Part shown: one piece after another, positions 34,301 through 38,450 of the stretch
How positions within the stretch are numbered: position 1 is the stretch's first letter
How the letters are laid out: each line of letters opens with the position of its first letter
Assembly (NCBI RefSeq): GCF_002875945.1
Contig: NZ_MCZK01000102.1
Span: 62,001-126,000, forward strand
Length of the DNA stretch: 64,000 nucleotides
Source of the DNA: Vibrio lentus
GTDB lineage: Bacteria > Pseudomonadota > Gammaproteobacteria > Enterobacterales > Vibrionaceae
Reading direction: 5' to 3'
Translations under genes and position numbers: made by a program
The notes under the pieces: generated by a model
What the model was told of the DNA's origin: nothing
The model's input: only the letters and a program-made list of their open reading frames with translations
Databases searched by the model: none

Positions 34301-37300
34301 GTTCTTGGCTCAAGGTAATTGAACCGTCTTCGTTAACGTTGTAAGCCAAATCACCCGAGACTGGTGCATCGTTAATTGGCAGAACATCCACGTTGATGAC
34401 CGTATCAACTTCTGCGCCGTCTTCATCACGAATAGTCACGTCAAGTTGAACTTGGCCATTAAAGTTCTCATTCGGTGCAAAGCTACAAGTCCCATCTCCA
34501 TTGACTGAGAAGATGCCATCAGGGCCGTCGTAGCTAATGCCGACAAGCTCGACATCACCTTCAACATCAGAAGCGTTAAGTAGCACTTGTGACTCACTGA
34601 ACGTAAGCACTGAGTCTTCATCAATGGTGTAAGAAGTTGGGCCTGCAACTGGCGGATCGTTCACTTCAAGTACAGTAATACCCGCAGTTGTCGCATCTGT
34701 CGCACCCTCTTCATCTGCAACCACTACATCAAGAGCAATTTCACCGTTGAAGTTCTCGTTTGGTGAGAAGGTATAAGTACCGTTACCGTTGATTTCAAGG
34801 ACACCGTCACTACCAGAATAAGTCACGCTATCTATTGATACATCGCCTTCAATGTCTGAAGATGTTGCCAATAGTTGTGCATCAGAAATGGTAATCGAAT
34901 TGTCTTCATTCACCGTGTAAGACGTAGAGCCCGCAACAGGTGGATCGTTCTCCGGAGTTACGCTGACATCGATGTTTGCAGATACGGTATCGGTACCATC
35001 AGACACATCGAAGCTAAAGTTCACGTCGCCATTGAAGTTTTCATTTGGCGCGAAGCTGTATAAGCCGTCACCATGATCTGTCAGTACCCCATCAGTCCCT
35101 TCATAACTGATGCCTTCAACCGTTAAATCATCACCCTCAATATCGGTTGCACCGGTTAGCAGGTCTGCATCAGTAAATTGAAGCGTGCCGTCTTCTTCAA
35201 CACTGAACTGTTGATCTTGAGGAACTGGCAAGTCATTGATTGGATTAACGGTTAAGTCCGCAGATGCTTGAACCGTATTGGTACCATCGGAGATATCAAA
35301 GCTGATATCAATGTCGCCGTTATAGTTCTCATCTGGCGTGATGGTAAAGCTACCATCCACGTTTTGAGTAACCGTTGCATCACCATCAACCGTCAGGCTG
35401 CTTGCTGTAAGGTCATCGCCTTCAACATCAGATGCTTGCGACAGAAGTTGCTCTTGGCTTAGACGGATAGAACCATCTTCATCGACTGAGTAAGCTAAAT
35501 CGCCAGATACGGGCGCATCATCAACCGCTGTAACGCTTACATCAATGTTCGCAGATACCGTATCGGTACCATCAGAAACATCGAAGCTGAAGTTTACATC
35601 GCCATTGAAGTTCTCGTTTGGAGCGAATGTATATGTGCCATTGCCGTTGTCGGTAAGGATACCGTCACCGCCATCGTAGGTAACACCTTCAACAGAAAGG
35701 TTGTCACCTTCAATGTCTGTCGCACCAGTTAGAAGATCTGCATCTGTAAAGATTAGCGTGCCGTCTTCTTCAACACTAAATTGTTGATCTTGAGGAACTG
35801 GCAAGTCATTGATTGGATTTACAGTTAGATCGGCAGATGCTTGAACCGTGTTGGTGCCGTCAGAGATATCAAAGCTGATATCGATATCGCCATTGAAGTT
35901 ATCGTCTGGCGTAATGGTAAAGCTACCATCCACGTTTTGAGTAACTGTTGCATCAGCATCAACCGTCAGGCTGCTAGCCGTTAGGTCATCACCTTCAACA
36001 TCAGATGCTTGAGAGAGCAGTTGCTCTTGGCTTAAGCGAATCGAACCATCTTCGTCCACAGAGTAAGCTAGGTCGCCCGAGACAGGCGCGTCATCAACCG
36101 CTGTTACGCTTACATCGATGTTCGCAGACACCGTATCGGTACCGTCAGATACATCGAAGTTGAAGTTAACATCGCCATTAAAGTTTTCATTTGGCGCAAA
36201 GGTATAAGTACCATTACCGTTGTCGGTAAGAATACCGTCGCCGCCATCGTAAGTTACGCCTTCAACAGAAAGGTTGTCGCCTTCAATGTCTGTCGCGCCG
36301 GTTAGCAGGTCAGCATCGGTGAAAATGAGCGTGCCGTCTTCTTCAACACTGAATTGTTGATCTTGAGGTACTGGCAAGTCATTAACTGGATTAACCGTTA
36401 GGTCAGCCGATGCTTGAACCGTGTTCGTACCATCTGAGATGTCGAAACTGATATCGATGTCGCCATTGAAGTTCTCATCTGGCGTGATGGTAAAGCTACC
36501 ATCCACGTTTTGAGTAACCGTCGCATCACCATCAACGGTTAGGCTGCTTGCAGTCAGATCATCGCCCTCTACATCAGATGCTTGAGATAACAACTGCTCT
36601 TGGCTTAGGCGAATTGAACCGTCTTCATCTACTGAGTAAGCTAAATCGCCAGACACTGGCGCGTCATCAACCGCTGTTACGCTTACATCGATGTTCGCAG
36701 AGACTGTATCGGTACCATCAGACACATCGAAGCTGAAGTTTACATCACCATTGAAGTTTTCATTTGGAGCAAAGGTATAAGTGCCATTACAATTGTCAGT
36801 AAGAATACCGTCGCCGCCATCGTAGGTAACACCTTCAACTGACAGGTTGTCACCTTCAATGTCTGTTGCACCTGTTAAAAGGTCGGCATCAGTGAAAACT
36901 AGCGTGCCATCTTCTTCTATTTCAAACGTTTTATCTTCTGGTACAGGTGCGTCATTAATAGGACGAACCGTTAAATCAATTGCGCTGCTTATCGTTTCTT
37001 GGCCGTCACTGATATCGAAAGTAAGGTCAAGTTCGCCATTAAAATCTGCTGAAGGAACAACCGTGAAAGTGCCGTCACCATTATCTTGAACCGTTGCATC
37101 AGCGCCAACTTGAACATTTGAAGCTACCAGCTCATCGCCATCAACATCACTTGCGTATTCGAGTAATTGTTCTTGAGTGAATGTTATGGAGCCATCTTCA
37201 TCCATGATGTAAGCCAGAACTTGTTCGGCTTCTGGTGCATCATTTTCGCTTTCTACTTTGATTTTGAACGTTTCACTTACCGTCTCTGAATCAAAGTCGT

Positions 37301-37898
37301 CTTCTACTTCACTGATGGTCTCTTCGTCAGAAGCTTGAACATCAACGGCGAATGTCTCTTCTACCGTCTGTGAATCTAAATCATCACCGACTTGTTGGTT
37401 GTCGGACTCAGAAGATGCAGCACTTGGAGCTGCAGACGTACGTGCAGCTTGGCCTTGTTCTTCGTTACCTTCAGCGCTCGAAGCACCTCCAGAACCTGCG
37501 GCATTTTCGCCACCGACAGCTTGAGCGCCAGCACCCGCTCCGCCGCCACTACCGGCAGCATTCTCTGAGCCAGCATCAGAAGCCGCACCACCAACTACAT
37601 TGGATTGAGCTGCATCTGAATCTCCATCGCTTTCTGGCGTCTCTTCTTGAACAGCCGCACCAGAAGCCGATGCTTCTTCCGCATTACCTGCGCCACTTGG
37701 ATTGTCTTCCAACGCTTGGTTAACTTCGTCTGCTGCATCCGTATTTTCAGCACCCGTCGCTACCGTCGACGCAATCGTGTTCTGTTGATTTTGTTGATTC
37801 TGCTGTTGGGAGGGCGTACCCGCGTCGTTCGTGTCCGTCTGTTCTACCGCGTCATTGAGATCTTCATTTTGGTTGTTTTGGTTATTTTCGCCTGCCAT
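16380..37898 (-). CDS. Giant cadherin-like (tandem-95) repeat adhesin, 7172 residues
   Basis: One uninterrupted frame with ribosome site GGAGG 7 bases before the ATG. Residues 1-160 are low-complexity (Asn/Gln, then Ala/Gly/Ser/Glu). From about residue 220 to 7000 come about 60 beta-sandwich repeats of some 95 residues. Each starts like PVSGDLAYSVDEDGSI, contains DVDGDDL and NGDGTYTFAPNENFNGD, and ends VNPVNDLP; the Asp-rich linkers are typical calcium sites. Four unrelated inserts interrupt the array (listed separately). The last 60 residues are acidic and Ser/Gly-rich, ending FDQSSL, a plausible type I secretion signal. I see no GGxGxD nonapeptide array, no VWA domain and no LapA-like hydrophobic retention module. 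It is presumably exported by the divergent type I system and acts as a surface or biofilm adhesin (inference). Confidence 0.93.
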   Translation of the reverse strand: MAGENNQNNQNEDLNDAVEQTDTNDAGTPSQQQNQQNQQNTIASTVATGAENTDAADEVNQALEDNPSGAGNAEEASASGAAVQEETPESDGDSDAAQSNVVGGAASDAGSENAAGSGGGAGAGAQAVGGENAAGSGGASSAEGNEEQGQAARTSAAPSAASSESDNQQVGDDLDSQTVEETFAVDVQASDEETISEVEDDFDSETVSETFKIKVESENDAPEAEQVLAYIMDEDGSITFTQEQLLEYASDVDGDELVASNVQVGADATVQDNGDGTFTVVPSADFNGELDLTFDISDGQETISSAIDLTVRPINDAPVPEDKTFEIEEDGTLVFTDADLLTGATDIEGDNLSVEGVTYDGGDGILTDNCNGTYTFAPNENFNGDVNFSFDVSDGTDTVSANIDVSVTAVDDAPVSGDLAYSVDEDGSIRLSQEQLLSQASDVEGDDLTASSLTVDGDATVTQNVDGSFTITPDENFNGDIDISFDISDGTNTVQASADLTVNPVNDLPVPQDQQFSVEEDGTLIFTDADLLTGATDIEGDNLSVEGVTYDGGDGILTDNGNGTYTFAPNENFNGDVNFNFDVSDGTDTVSANIDVSVTAVDDAPVSGDLAYSVDEDGSIRLSQEQLLSQASDVEGDDLTASSLTVDADATVTQNVDGSFTITPDDNFNGDIDISFDISDGTNTVQASADLTVNPINDLPVPQDQQFSVEEDGTLIFTDADLLTGATDIEGDNLSVEGVTYDGGDGILTDNGNGTYTFAPNENFNGDVNFSFDVSDGTDTVSANIDVSVTAVDDAPVSGDLAYSVDEDGSIRLSQEQLLSQASDVEGDDLTASSLTVDGDATVTQNVDGSFTITPDENYNGDIDISFDISDGTNTVQASADLTVNPINDLPVPQDQQFSVEEDGTLQFTDADLLTGATDIEGDDLTVEGISYEGTDGVLTDHGDGLYSFAPNENFNGDVNFSFDVSDGTDTVSANIDVSVTPENDPPVAGSTSYTVNEDNSITISDAQLLATSSDIEGDVSIDSVTYSGSDGVLEINGNGTYTFSPNENFNGEIALDVVVADEEGATDATTAGITVLEVNDPPVAGPTSYTIDEDSVLTFSESQVLLNASDVEGDVELVGISYDGPDGIFSVNGDGTCSFAPNENFNGQVQLDVTIRDEDGAEVDTVINVDVLPINDAPVSGDLAYNVNEDGSITLSQEQLLSQASDVEGDDLTASDLTVDGNATVTANDDGSFTIVPDANFNGDVDIQFNITDGTDIVQVTADLTVNPVNDLPVPQDQQFSIEEDGTLQFTDADLLTGATDIDGDDLTIEGISYTGGDGVLTDHGDGTYTFAPNENFNGDVNFSFDVSDGTETVSANIDVSVTPENDPPVAGSTSYMVNEDNAITISDEQLLANSSDIEGAVSVDSVTYSGTDGVFQDNGDGSYTFLPNENFSGDISLDVIVADEEGAIDETTAGITVLEVNDPPVAGPTSYTIDEDSVLTFSESQILVNASDVEGDVELVGINYDGSDGIFTVNGDGTCSFAPNENFNGQVQLDVTIQDESGATVETHINVDVLPINDPPVSGDLAYTINEDSSITLTQDQLLARAGDIDSDNLEAINLSTDENATIQQNEDGSYTITPDADYNGDLDLSFDIIDNDGGEVQVGLDITVNPLNDLPQAQDQQFTIEEDGTLLFTDEDLLAGASDIDGDDLSIENVLYTGADGVLSDNGDGTYSFAPNENFNGDVQFSFDVSDGMGSTPAVIDVSVTPENDPPVAGSTSYTVQEDGQITISDEQLLANSSDVEGDVSLSSVSYTGDDGSFVDNGNGTYTFTPNENFDGDISLDVVVVDEDGATATSTAGIDVIAVNDGPETSGIQAEVDEDNSITITQEQLLANATDVEGDELTASNLQTNDPDATIVANDDGSFTITHTENFNGELDFTYSISDGDNEVLTTLDLTVNPVNDAPEAGEEIFIQAQEDQTVGVTLREEPALRLDQAPENGIIEANLDNEWVVLEVGQEVPADTEVRFVPSEDALAEGTHTTQIGTFDDNASVDDWGTEVDPYTREFSDGDLTVTVQSNDDPLGAWNGNTHIGHGIGDTDRQGLSGDEKLTISVEGQDINEISFHLDGLGGWFMEESRHFTEVEIRAFNEDGDMIDSMTYHKEDRGTFETDYTLTVDQPVSYFELGTVQGNGTYVVQNMTVSQTCHDEAVFTSIGVDGSEITETVELNIHAGDNEIELTADLPNITIDTEGSAQFASVVITEEQLLAQASDIDGDDLDIKNLELVGENSEHATLTDNGDGTWTVTPDENFYGEIELGYQVSDGELTDDNIININFESVNDAPIVSGPIVLSTDEDQGITFSADDLLANTTDVEGDTLSISDITYGGDDGDLVDNGDGTFTFMPNENFNGEIDIDYKVFDGTDDVATHLDLTVVPVNDVPVPGEPLHTQMLENGSIIIEAKDLLSGATDVDGDILHVENLLLADQTQGTLTDNGDNTFTFEPAENFYGEVNLTFDISDGQASAPSTARVDVEIVNEGPEVSGPIEAAVDEDGSITITQEDLLANATDVDGDNLEAVNLATNDPNAVIVENSDGSFTITPSADFFGEIEFTYDVTDAIETVAADLNLTVNPINDAPDVPDMSFTTEDGQAITITEAELLAQATDIEGDELSVVNVTSASDTVEVTDNGDGTYTLTPEQGFFGNVDLAFDVSDGTDVVAANIDLKVEFVNDAPEATPMVADVDEDGSILVTQEMLLESASDQDGDELFASALETNDPNASIVDNGDGTYTVTPSENFNGDIAFTYEVSDGELSTSNDMTLTVNPVNDIPIVAPGMYQIEEDGSILFTQEDLLSGAIDIDGDDLSVTSINYSGDEGTVTDNGDGTFSFVPEEHFSGDLQFSFTVTDGTTEVEQDLNVHIEAVADAPDLVITDGDGVNVDDQAILVEPGGIVELNIAAALVDQDLSETLTVTVDGVPEGSVIQYDNEGVLNDQENGITSYNDTEITVTFEGETAGYQNAAGYYKVDEDGNITGVEVVYENASQVGGGGDLVPGQDQFSFQVAEGESFNLFLIPNGHQHNDFDAMQDGQYEFRAEDGSPASMDTVDPQLVFVAADGTETVIQGQNGDAIFHGGSSAQLNQDGIEHTRTTVNEDGELVYGFEDLYGGGDADYTDFNFTIDVGEVNSQIYSGEVTVGPDGSVTLPTTAIAQELQIQLPEDFNEQLEVHVTATATELSNDDSETVSQTIYINATGAHIEHAPEALPVAATVEEDGSIIITQEDLLANARDLGGDQLTALNLATDDDNVTITDHGDGTYTLTPDADFNGDVNFTFDVSDGDDVVSTNLELTVSPVNDGPEAQDQAFTVNEDGVLTFTDQDLLTGATDIEGDDLSVDGVTYTGADGVLTDNGDGTYSFAPNENFNGDVNFSFDVSDGTDTVTANVDVSVTPENDPPVAGSTSYTVHEDNSITISNEQLLANSSDIEGEVAIDSVTYSGSDGVLEINGNGTYTFSPNENFNGEVSLDVVVTDEDGATEATTAGITVLEVNDPPVAGPTSYTIDEDSVLTFSESQVLLNASDIEGDVELVEINYDGPDGIFSINGDGTCSFAPNENFNGQVQLDVTIQDEDGAQVDTYITVDVLPINDVPVSGDLAYSVEEDGSITLSQEQLLSQANDVDGDDLTASNLMVDGDATVTANDDGSFTITPDANFNGDIDLTFDINDGADTLVATADLTVNPVNDLPQPQDQTFSIGEDGVLNFTDEDLLTGATDIDGDDLSVEGVTYTGADGVLTDNGDGSYSFAPNENFNGDVNFSFDVSDGTDTVQANIDVSVTPENDPPVAGSTSYTVHEDNSITISDEQLLANSSDIEGDVAVDSVTYSGTDGVFEDNGDGTYTFLPNENFNGEVSLDVVVADEDGATEATTAGITVLEVNDPPIAGVTSYSVNEDEVITISSEQLLANASDIEGEVAIDSVNYTGSDGIFTDNGDGTFSFAPNANFDGDVSLDVVVTDEDGATATTTANIDVLPVNDAPVSGELAYSVDEDGSINLSQEQLLAQAGDVDGDDLSASNLTVDGNATVTANDDGSFTITPDADLNGDIDLNFDITDGDATIQATADLTVNPVNDLPTVGEPQFVTQEDTSFTFTEEQLLQNAGDIDGDNLSVENVASDSGSLVDNGDGTYTFAPNENFDGNVNVTFDVNDGTATVPAEATIDVQSVVDMPELSIASDLVIASDNFESGSNGWNTGTESSQGFESGDMLGRIGGTGGDEAVSKTYDIPSDVSEVNISFSFYEIDSWDGESFQIFVGGEELTTLDNSAFRTQDGTTTLYDSEGNEVGEVVHGVSQGEGFSGWNDQAHQINLTVPVEDGQLELGFGSTLNQSVNDESFGIDNIEISVSDADYQIIGTEDTPVPLDIDAALTDTDGSENLAILIEDVPEGSLLSAGTDNGDGTWSLQPEELAGLEFIPSGDFNGDVVLTVNATSTDVDTGTTATATQDVTIHISPANDAPEVEGDISAVTAEDNSITLTQEQLLEHAVDIDGDDLSAINLTTNDENATVEMNDDGSFTITPSENFNGNIEFSYDVTDGEDMVAAGLDLTVTPVNDAPEPQDQAFTIGEDGILNFTDEDLLTGATDVEGDTLTVESVTYTGADGVLTDNGDGSYSFAPNENFNGDVNFSFDVSDGTDTVQANIDVSVTPENDPPVAGSTSYTVHEDNSITISNEQLLANSSDVEGEVAIDSVSYTGSDGVFEDNGDGTYTFSPNENFNGEVSLAVVVTDEDGATEATTAGITVLEVNDPPIAGSTSYSVNEDEVITISSEQLLANSSDVEGEVAIDSVNYTGADGIFTDNGDGTFSFAPNANFDGDVSLDVIVTDEDGATVATSASIDVLPINDPPVSGDLAYSIDEDGSIILTQEQLLSQASDVDGDDLTASNLSAGDNATVVDNGDGTFTVTPDANFNGDIDLSFDISDGTESIVANADLTVNPVNDLPTTSDVYANVDEDNVITITQEQLLANAADIEGDDLVASDLTLVGDDATIVDNGDGTFSITPSENFNGYIDVAYSINDGDTPIAANLGLTVDPVNDAPIVSADVAITIEEDGSYTITQEELLQFATDIEDDDMTAIIGESGDETTVTGTVLDAETGNPIAGADVTLTDNAGHSYTAVTDQSGNYSVSGPVVDQGTVTIEQEGSITSSFLVPAGEDTNGGVTAISEVLEETDMRIVVTWGESPRDMDNHLWLYDTENGNELDHIYYRDMSHDLGEGNVVQQDVDDTNGGGPETITIPNYQDADMHYSVHNYTSRSWDVDGVEDVQVQVFVGDTLIETFSPDLSDNPSGDHWHVFDIVNGVIVPSQDVGSQNAFDLPTAEEALANENGIDISELLTGDEDGDSGETGGNEPSVGDVSIENALITDNGDGTYTITPEENFNGEFSISYNVDDGNGGVTPAELDVTVTAVNDLSVIYDHDYTINEDGSLTFTDEQLLAGATDIDGDDLSIESVNYEGTDGVFTDNGDGTYTFAPNENFNGSVDLTYDVSDGTDVVSANIDVQVVPINDVPVAGTTAYTVEEDGSITLSDTQLLANSSDVEGEVLVSDVSYSGTDGVFTDNGDGTYTFSPNENFNGDISLDVSVMDEDGATAETTAGIDVIAVNDLPVAGSTAYSVDEDNVIIISDAQLLANSSDIEGDVSVSDVSYSGADGIFTDNGDGTYSFAPNENFNGNVSLDVVVADEEGATAQTTAGIDVIAVNDAPVSGDLAYSVDEDGSITLSQEQLLAQASDVDGDDLTAANLTAGDNATVTANDDGSFTITPDADFNGDINLSFDLSDGTETVVATADLTVNPVNDVAVVEDVAYTIEEDGSLTFTDEQLLAGASDIDGDELSVADVSYTGAEGVFTDNGDGTYTFAPNENFNGEVSLDFSVSDGTETVDANIDVTVTDVNDAPVAGATSYQMNEDGTITLSPEQLIANSSDVDGEVSLDSVSYSGADGILVQNEDGSVTFAPNENFNGDISLDVTVIDDDGATAETTAGIEVIAVNDAPVAGNVAYSVDEDGSITLSQEQLLANASDVDGDALTASNLSAGDNATVTANEDGSFTIMPDADFNGDIDLSFDVSDGLETVQAGVDLTVNPVNDLPTAEDQSFTVEEDGTLIFTDADLLAGAADIDGDDLSITDVSYTGAEGVFTDNGDGTYSFAPNENFNGDVNLGFTVSDGTETVDANIDVTVTDINDAPVAGSTSYQMNEDGTITISPEQLIANSSDVDGEVSLESVTYTGSDGELVQNDDGSVTFTPSENFNGDISLDVVVTDDDGATATTTAGIEVLAVNDGPESEDVKLTTAEDSTILITQDMLLAQATDIDNTADELSASGLQIDPSLGELLDNEDGTWSFTPNENFNGDVPMTFNVSDGQETISVDGNIDVTPANDAPEAPTVEMQGEEDVVMVIDPAYIADQVTDLDGDEISIESITVRAPANATLTQQPDGMYHLVTTQDFNGLVELGYQATDGEEVVDGSLNVDVIPVNDAPFNVGNAMMTTDEDGAFTFDAGDLMNLFGDIDTADLVVSRIITADGEDGGEVTDNGDGTWTFTPTGDFAGVSDLQVVVSDGEFETVLDVPVYVRPVADGAVISTDHDGPLVFGEDETGHLGLNVGLVDDSETLSNLVMTGFPVGFEVTDGVNTVMITEPGQYIDLFDWDISNIQMTPPEDFHGEFFVTVSATTVDYGDEPEAFDDGIDTGDFETVAGDSIILTADDLIGLAENVDADSDDEVKLVHLADRSQGEIVDNGDGTWTFTPAPGFTGEADIAYVVDKDGVLHDEQTGVVVKEGDSQENATPEVNSITTTEIAADATLSFTDEDMLANLSDAEGDNLSIESVSLMEGEGVIESDNQGNYQFTPAEDYTGDVQVGFIATDGENRIESFFNVDIQGGDETAVSEGYALADDGSLTITESQLVDELGMSDTAQVVDVADANDAGFFAESGEGEWTYWPNEDFDGNLAMNVDVNDGGEVSSHSLSIQVADDSVQGDEPQAQVAQATEEQQVEVVQQADDQAQDTEAEDSVADVTAAPGDTISISIPDEVSGNESVDYAEMSGLPEGSTVSNALDNGDGSFIVSGNLEQPVSVELPEGYEGTSEIQFQGYDELGSSIDGASGSVEVEVDDQYTMQGSTQEQQPDMAGMESGGSDWTSSGGQDHGVDFTDDSGSFDSDSQTGTDQGNDFDQSSL
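21800..22625 (-). other. Insert in adhesin: carboxypeptidase-regulatory-like plus DUF2135/YfaP-like domain
   Basis: Residues about 5090-5365. A cadherin-like repeat is split: its first half ends at DIEDDDMTAIIG and its second half resumes at NALITDNGDGTYTITPEEN. Between them lie VTGTVLDAETGNPIAGADVT (carboxypeptidase-regulatory-like beta fold) and then DMRIVVTWGESPRDMDNHLW, a hallmark of DUF2135/YfaP-type domains. This is a domain nested inside a repeat. Confidence 0.65.
24800..25310 (-). other. Insert in adhesin: jelly-roll, lectin-like domain
   Basis: Residues about 4195-4365. Non-repeat sequence with NFESGSNGWNTG near its start, a central SEVNISFSFYEIDSWDGESF strand pair and a final SFGIDNIEIS strand. 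This is the usual look of a calcium-binding carbohydrate-binding jelly roll. Ligand unknown. Confidence 0.5.
28200..29190 (-). other. Insert in adhesin: DUF4114-like domain with flanking beta segment
   Basis: Residues about 2900-3235. The core from LVPGQDQFSFQVAEGESFNL to GFEDLYGGGDADYTDFNFTI matches the DUF4114 pattern seen in other large secreted and calcium-dependent adhesins. Confidence 0.65.
31180..32050 (-). other. Insert in adhesin: second beta-sandwich, non-repeat domain
   Basis: Residues about 1950-2240. It has a core GAWNGNTHIGHGIGDTDRQG followed by ISFHLDGLGGWFMEESRHF and an isolated Cys in VSQTCHDE. It is unlike the cadherin repeats and may be a ligand-binding domain. No named family recognised. 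Confidence 0.5.
35230..36945 (-). repeat. Three tandem 573-bp units inside the adhesin gene
   Basis: Equivalent positions (the SVDEDGSIRL codons) recur at about 35488, 36061 and 36634, a period of 573 bp, or 191 residues (two domains). Protein copies are nearly identical, while the DNA differs at many third codon positions. Confidence 0.85.
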
Positions 37899-38084
37899 TA
37901 CAGCCTCCGTTGCTACTAGCTAACTGATCGTATTTAGAGGCATTAAAGGACACCATTTTGGAAAACCAAGTTTTTATACAACTTTTTTCATATTTTTGTT
38001 TTTATACATAAAGAATCAAAAAAAATTTGAAAACTGCCTTTAAAGATCCTTAGTTATTGTGATTAAAGCAATTAAGGCAGTGGA
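37899..38084. promoter_or_regulatory. Divergent promoter region between the adhesin and its exporter operon
   Basis: This AT-rich 186-bp region must drive both the adhesin gene (minus) and the six-gene secretion operon (plus). An 11-base direct repeat GTTTTTATACA is found at 37970-37980 and 37998-38008 (28-bp period). Read on the minus strand each copy gives GTATAAAAAC, which could also serve as a -10 box for the adhesin. No sigma-54 box was found. Confidence 0.5.
38033..38081 (+). repeat. Inverted repeat overlapping the ribosome site of the secretion operon
   Basis: ACTGCCTT (38033-38040) can pair with AAGGCAGT (38074-38081). The right arm contains the AAGG that serves the ATG at 38085, so a leader hairpin could hide the ribosome site. 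Confidence 0.4.
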
Positions 38085-38447
38085 ATGATGATAGACATGA
38101 CGAATTTGTTGCGTTCAATCGACAACAACCACAAAGGGCTACAATTGCTGTTAGGCGACTTTTATAAAGACTTTTCGGACGCACCAATGAACATAGAGAC
38201 ACTTCATAAAGGGAATCGTTTTGACGAACTCAACAACTACTCTAAAAAATTGAAGACCATCTTAACGTTGTTATGTGACCAAGACCTACCGCCTAAAATG
38301 GCCAAGCTAGAACATTTGAGCAAACACGAGTTCCCTGCTCCAGAAGCGCTTTTAGAGGATGTAAAAACTGAACTACAAAACGTCAATCGACAAATCAATC
38401 ACTTGCTGGATATTAAGAAAGTGGTCGATGACAAGTCATCGAGGTAG
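38085..38447 (+). CDS. Degenerate Hpt-like protein lacking the phospho-histidine
   Basis: A protein of 120 residues, predicted all-alpha. It can be laid over the Hpt fold: FYKDFSDAP matches the usual FxxDxxxxP helix start, and NYSKKLKTILTLL lies where VHTLKGIL stands in the genuine Hpt protein at 13.9 kb. The phospho-accepting His is replaced by Lys54, so phosphotransfer is not expected. It is the first gene of the secretion operon, 3 bp from the HlyD adaptor. It could act as a phosphorylation-independent binder of the receiver in the hybrid protein two genes downstream (inference). Similarity is at fold level and weak, so an unrelated four-helix protein remains possible. Confidence 0.55.
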   Translation: MMIDMTNLLRSIDNNHKGLQLLLGDFYKDFSDAPMNIETLHKGNRFDELNNYSKKLKTILTLLCDQDLPPKMAKLEHLSKHEFPAPEALLEDVKTELQNVNRQINHLLDIKKVVDDKSSR

Positions 38448-38450
38448 GTC

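Noticed and set aside
16380..37898. Regular spaced repeats suggesting CRISPR or satellite DNA
   Set aside because: The repeats are in one open frame, encode protein domains of about 95 residues and lack short identical repeats with unique spacers.
37420..37898. LapG-type cleavage site in the adhesin N-terminus (two NAAG strings)
   Set aside because: The strings lie in Ala/Gly low-complexity sequence without the surrounding retention module, and no lapG or lapD gene is in view.
37899..38084. Sigma-54 promoter for the adhesin or exporter
   Set aside because: No TGGCAC-N5-TTGC-like sequence is present on either strand of this region.
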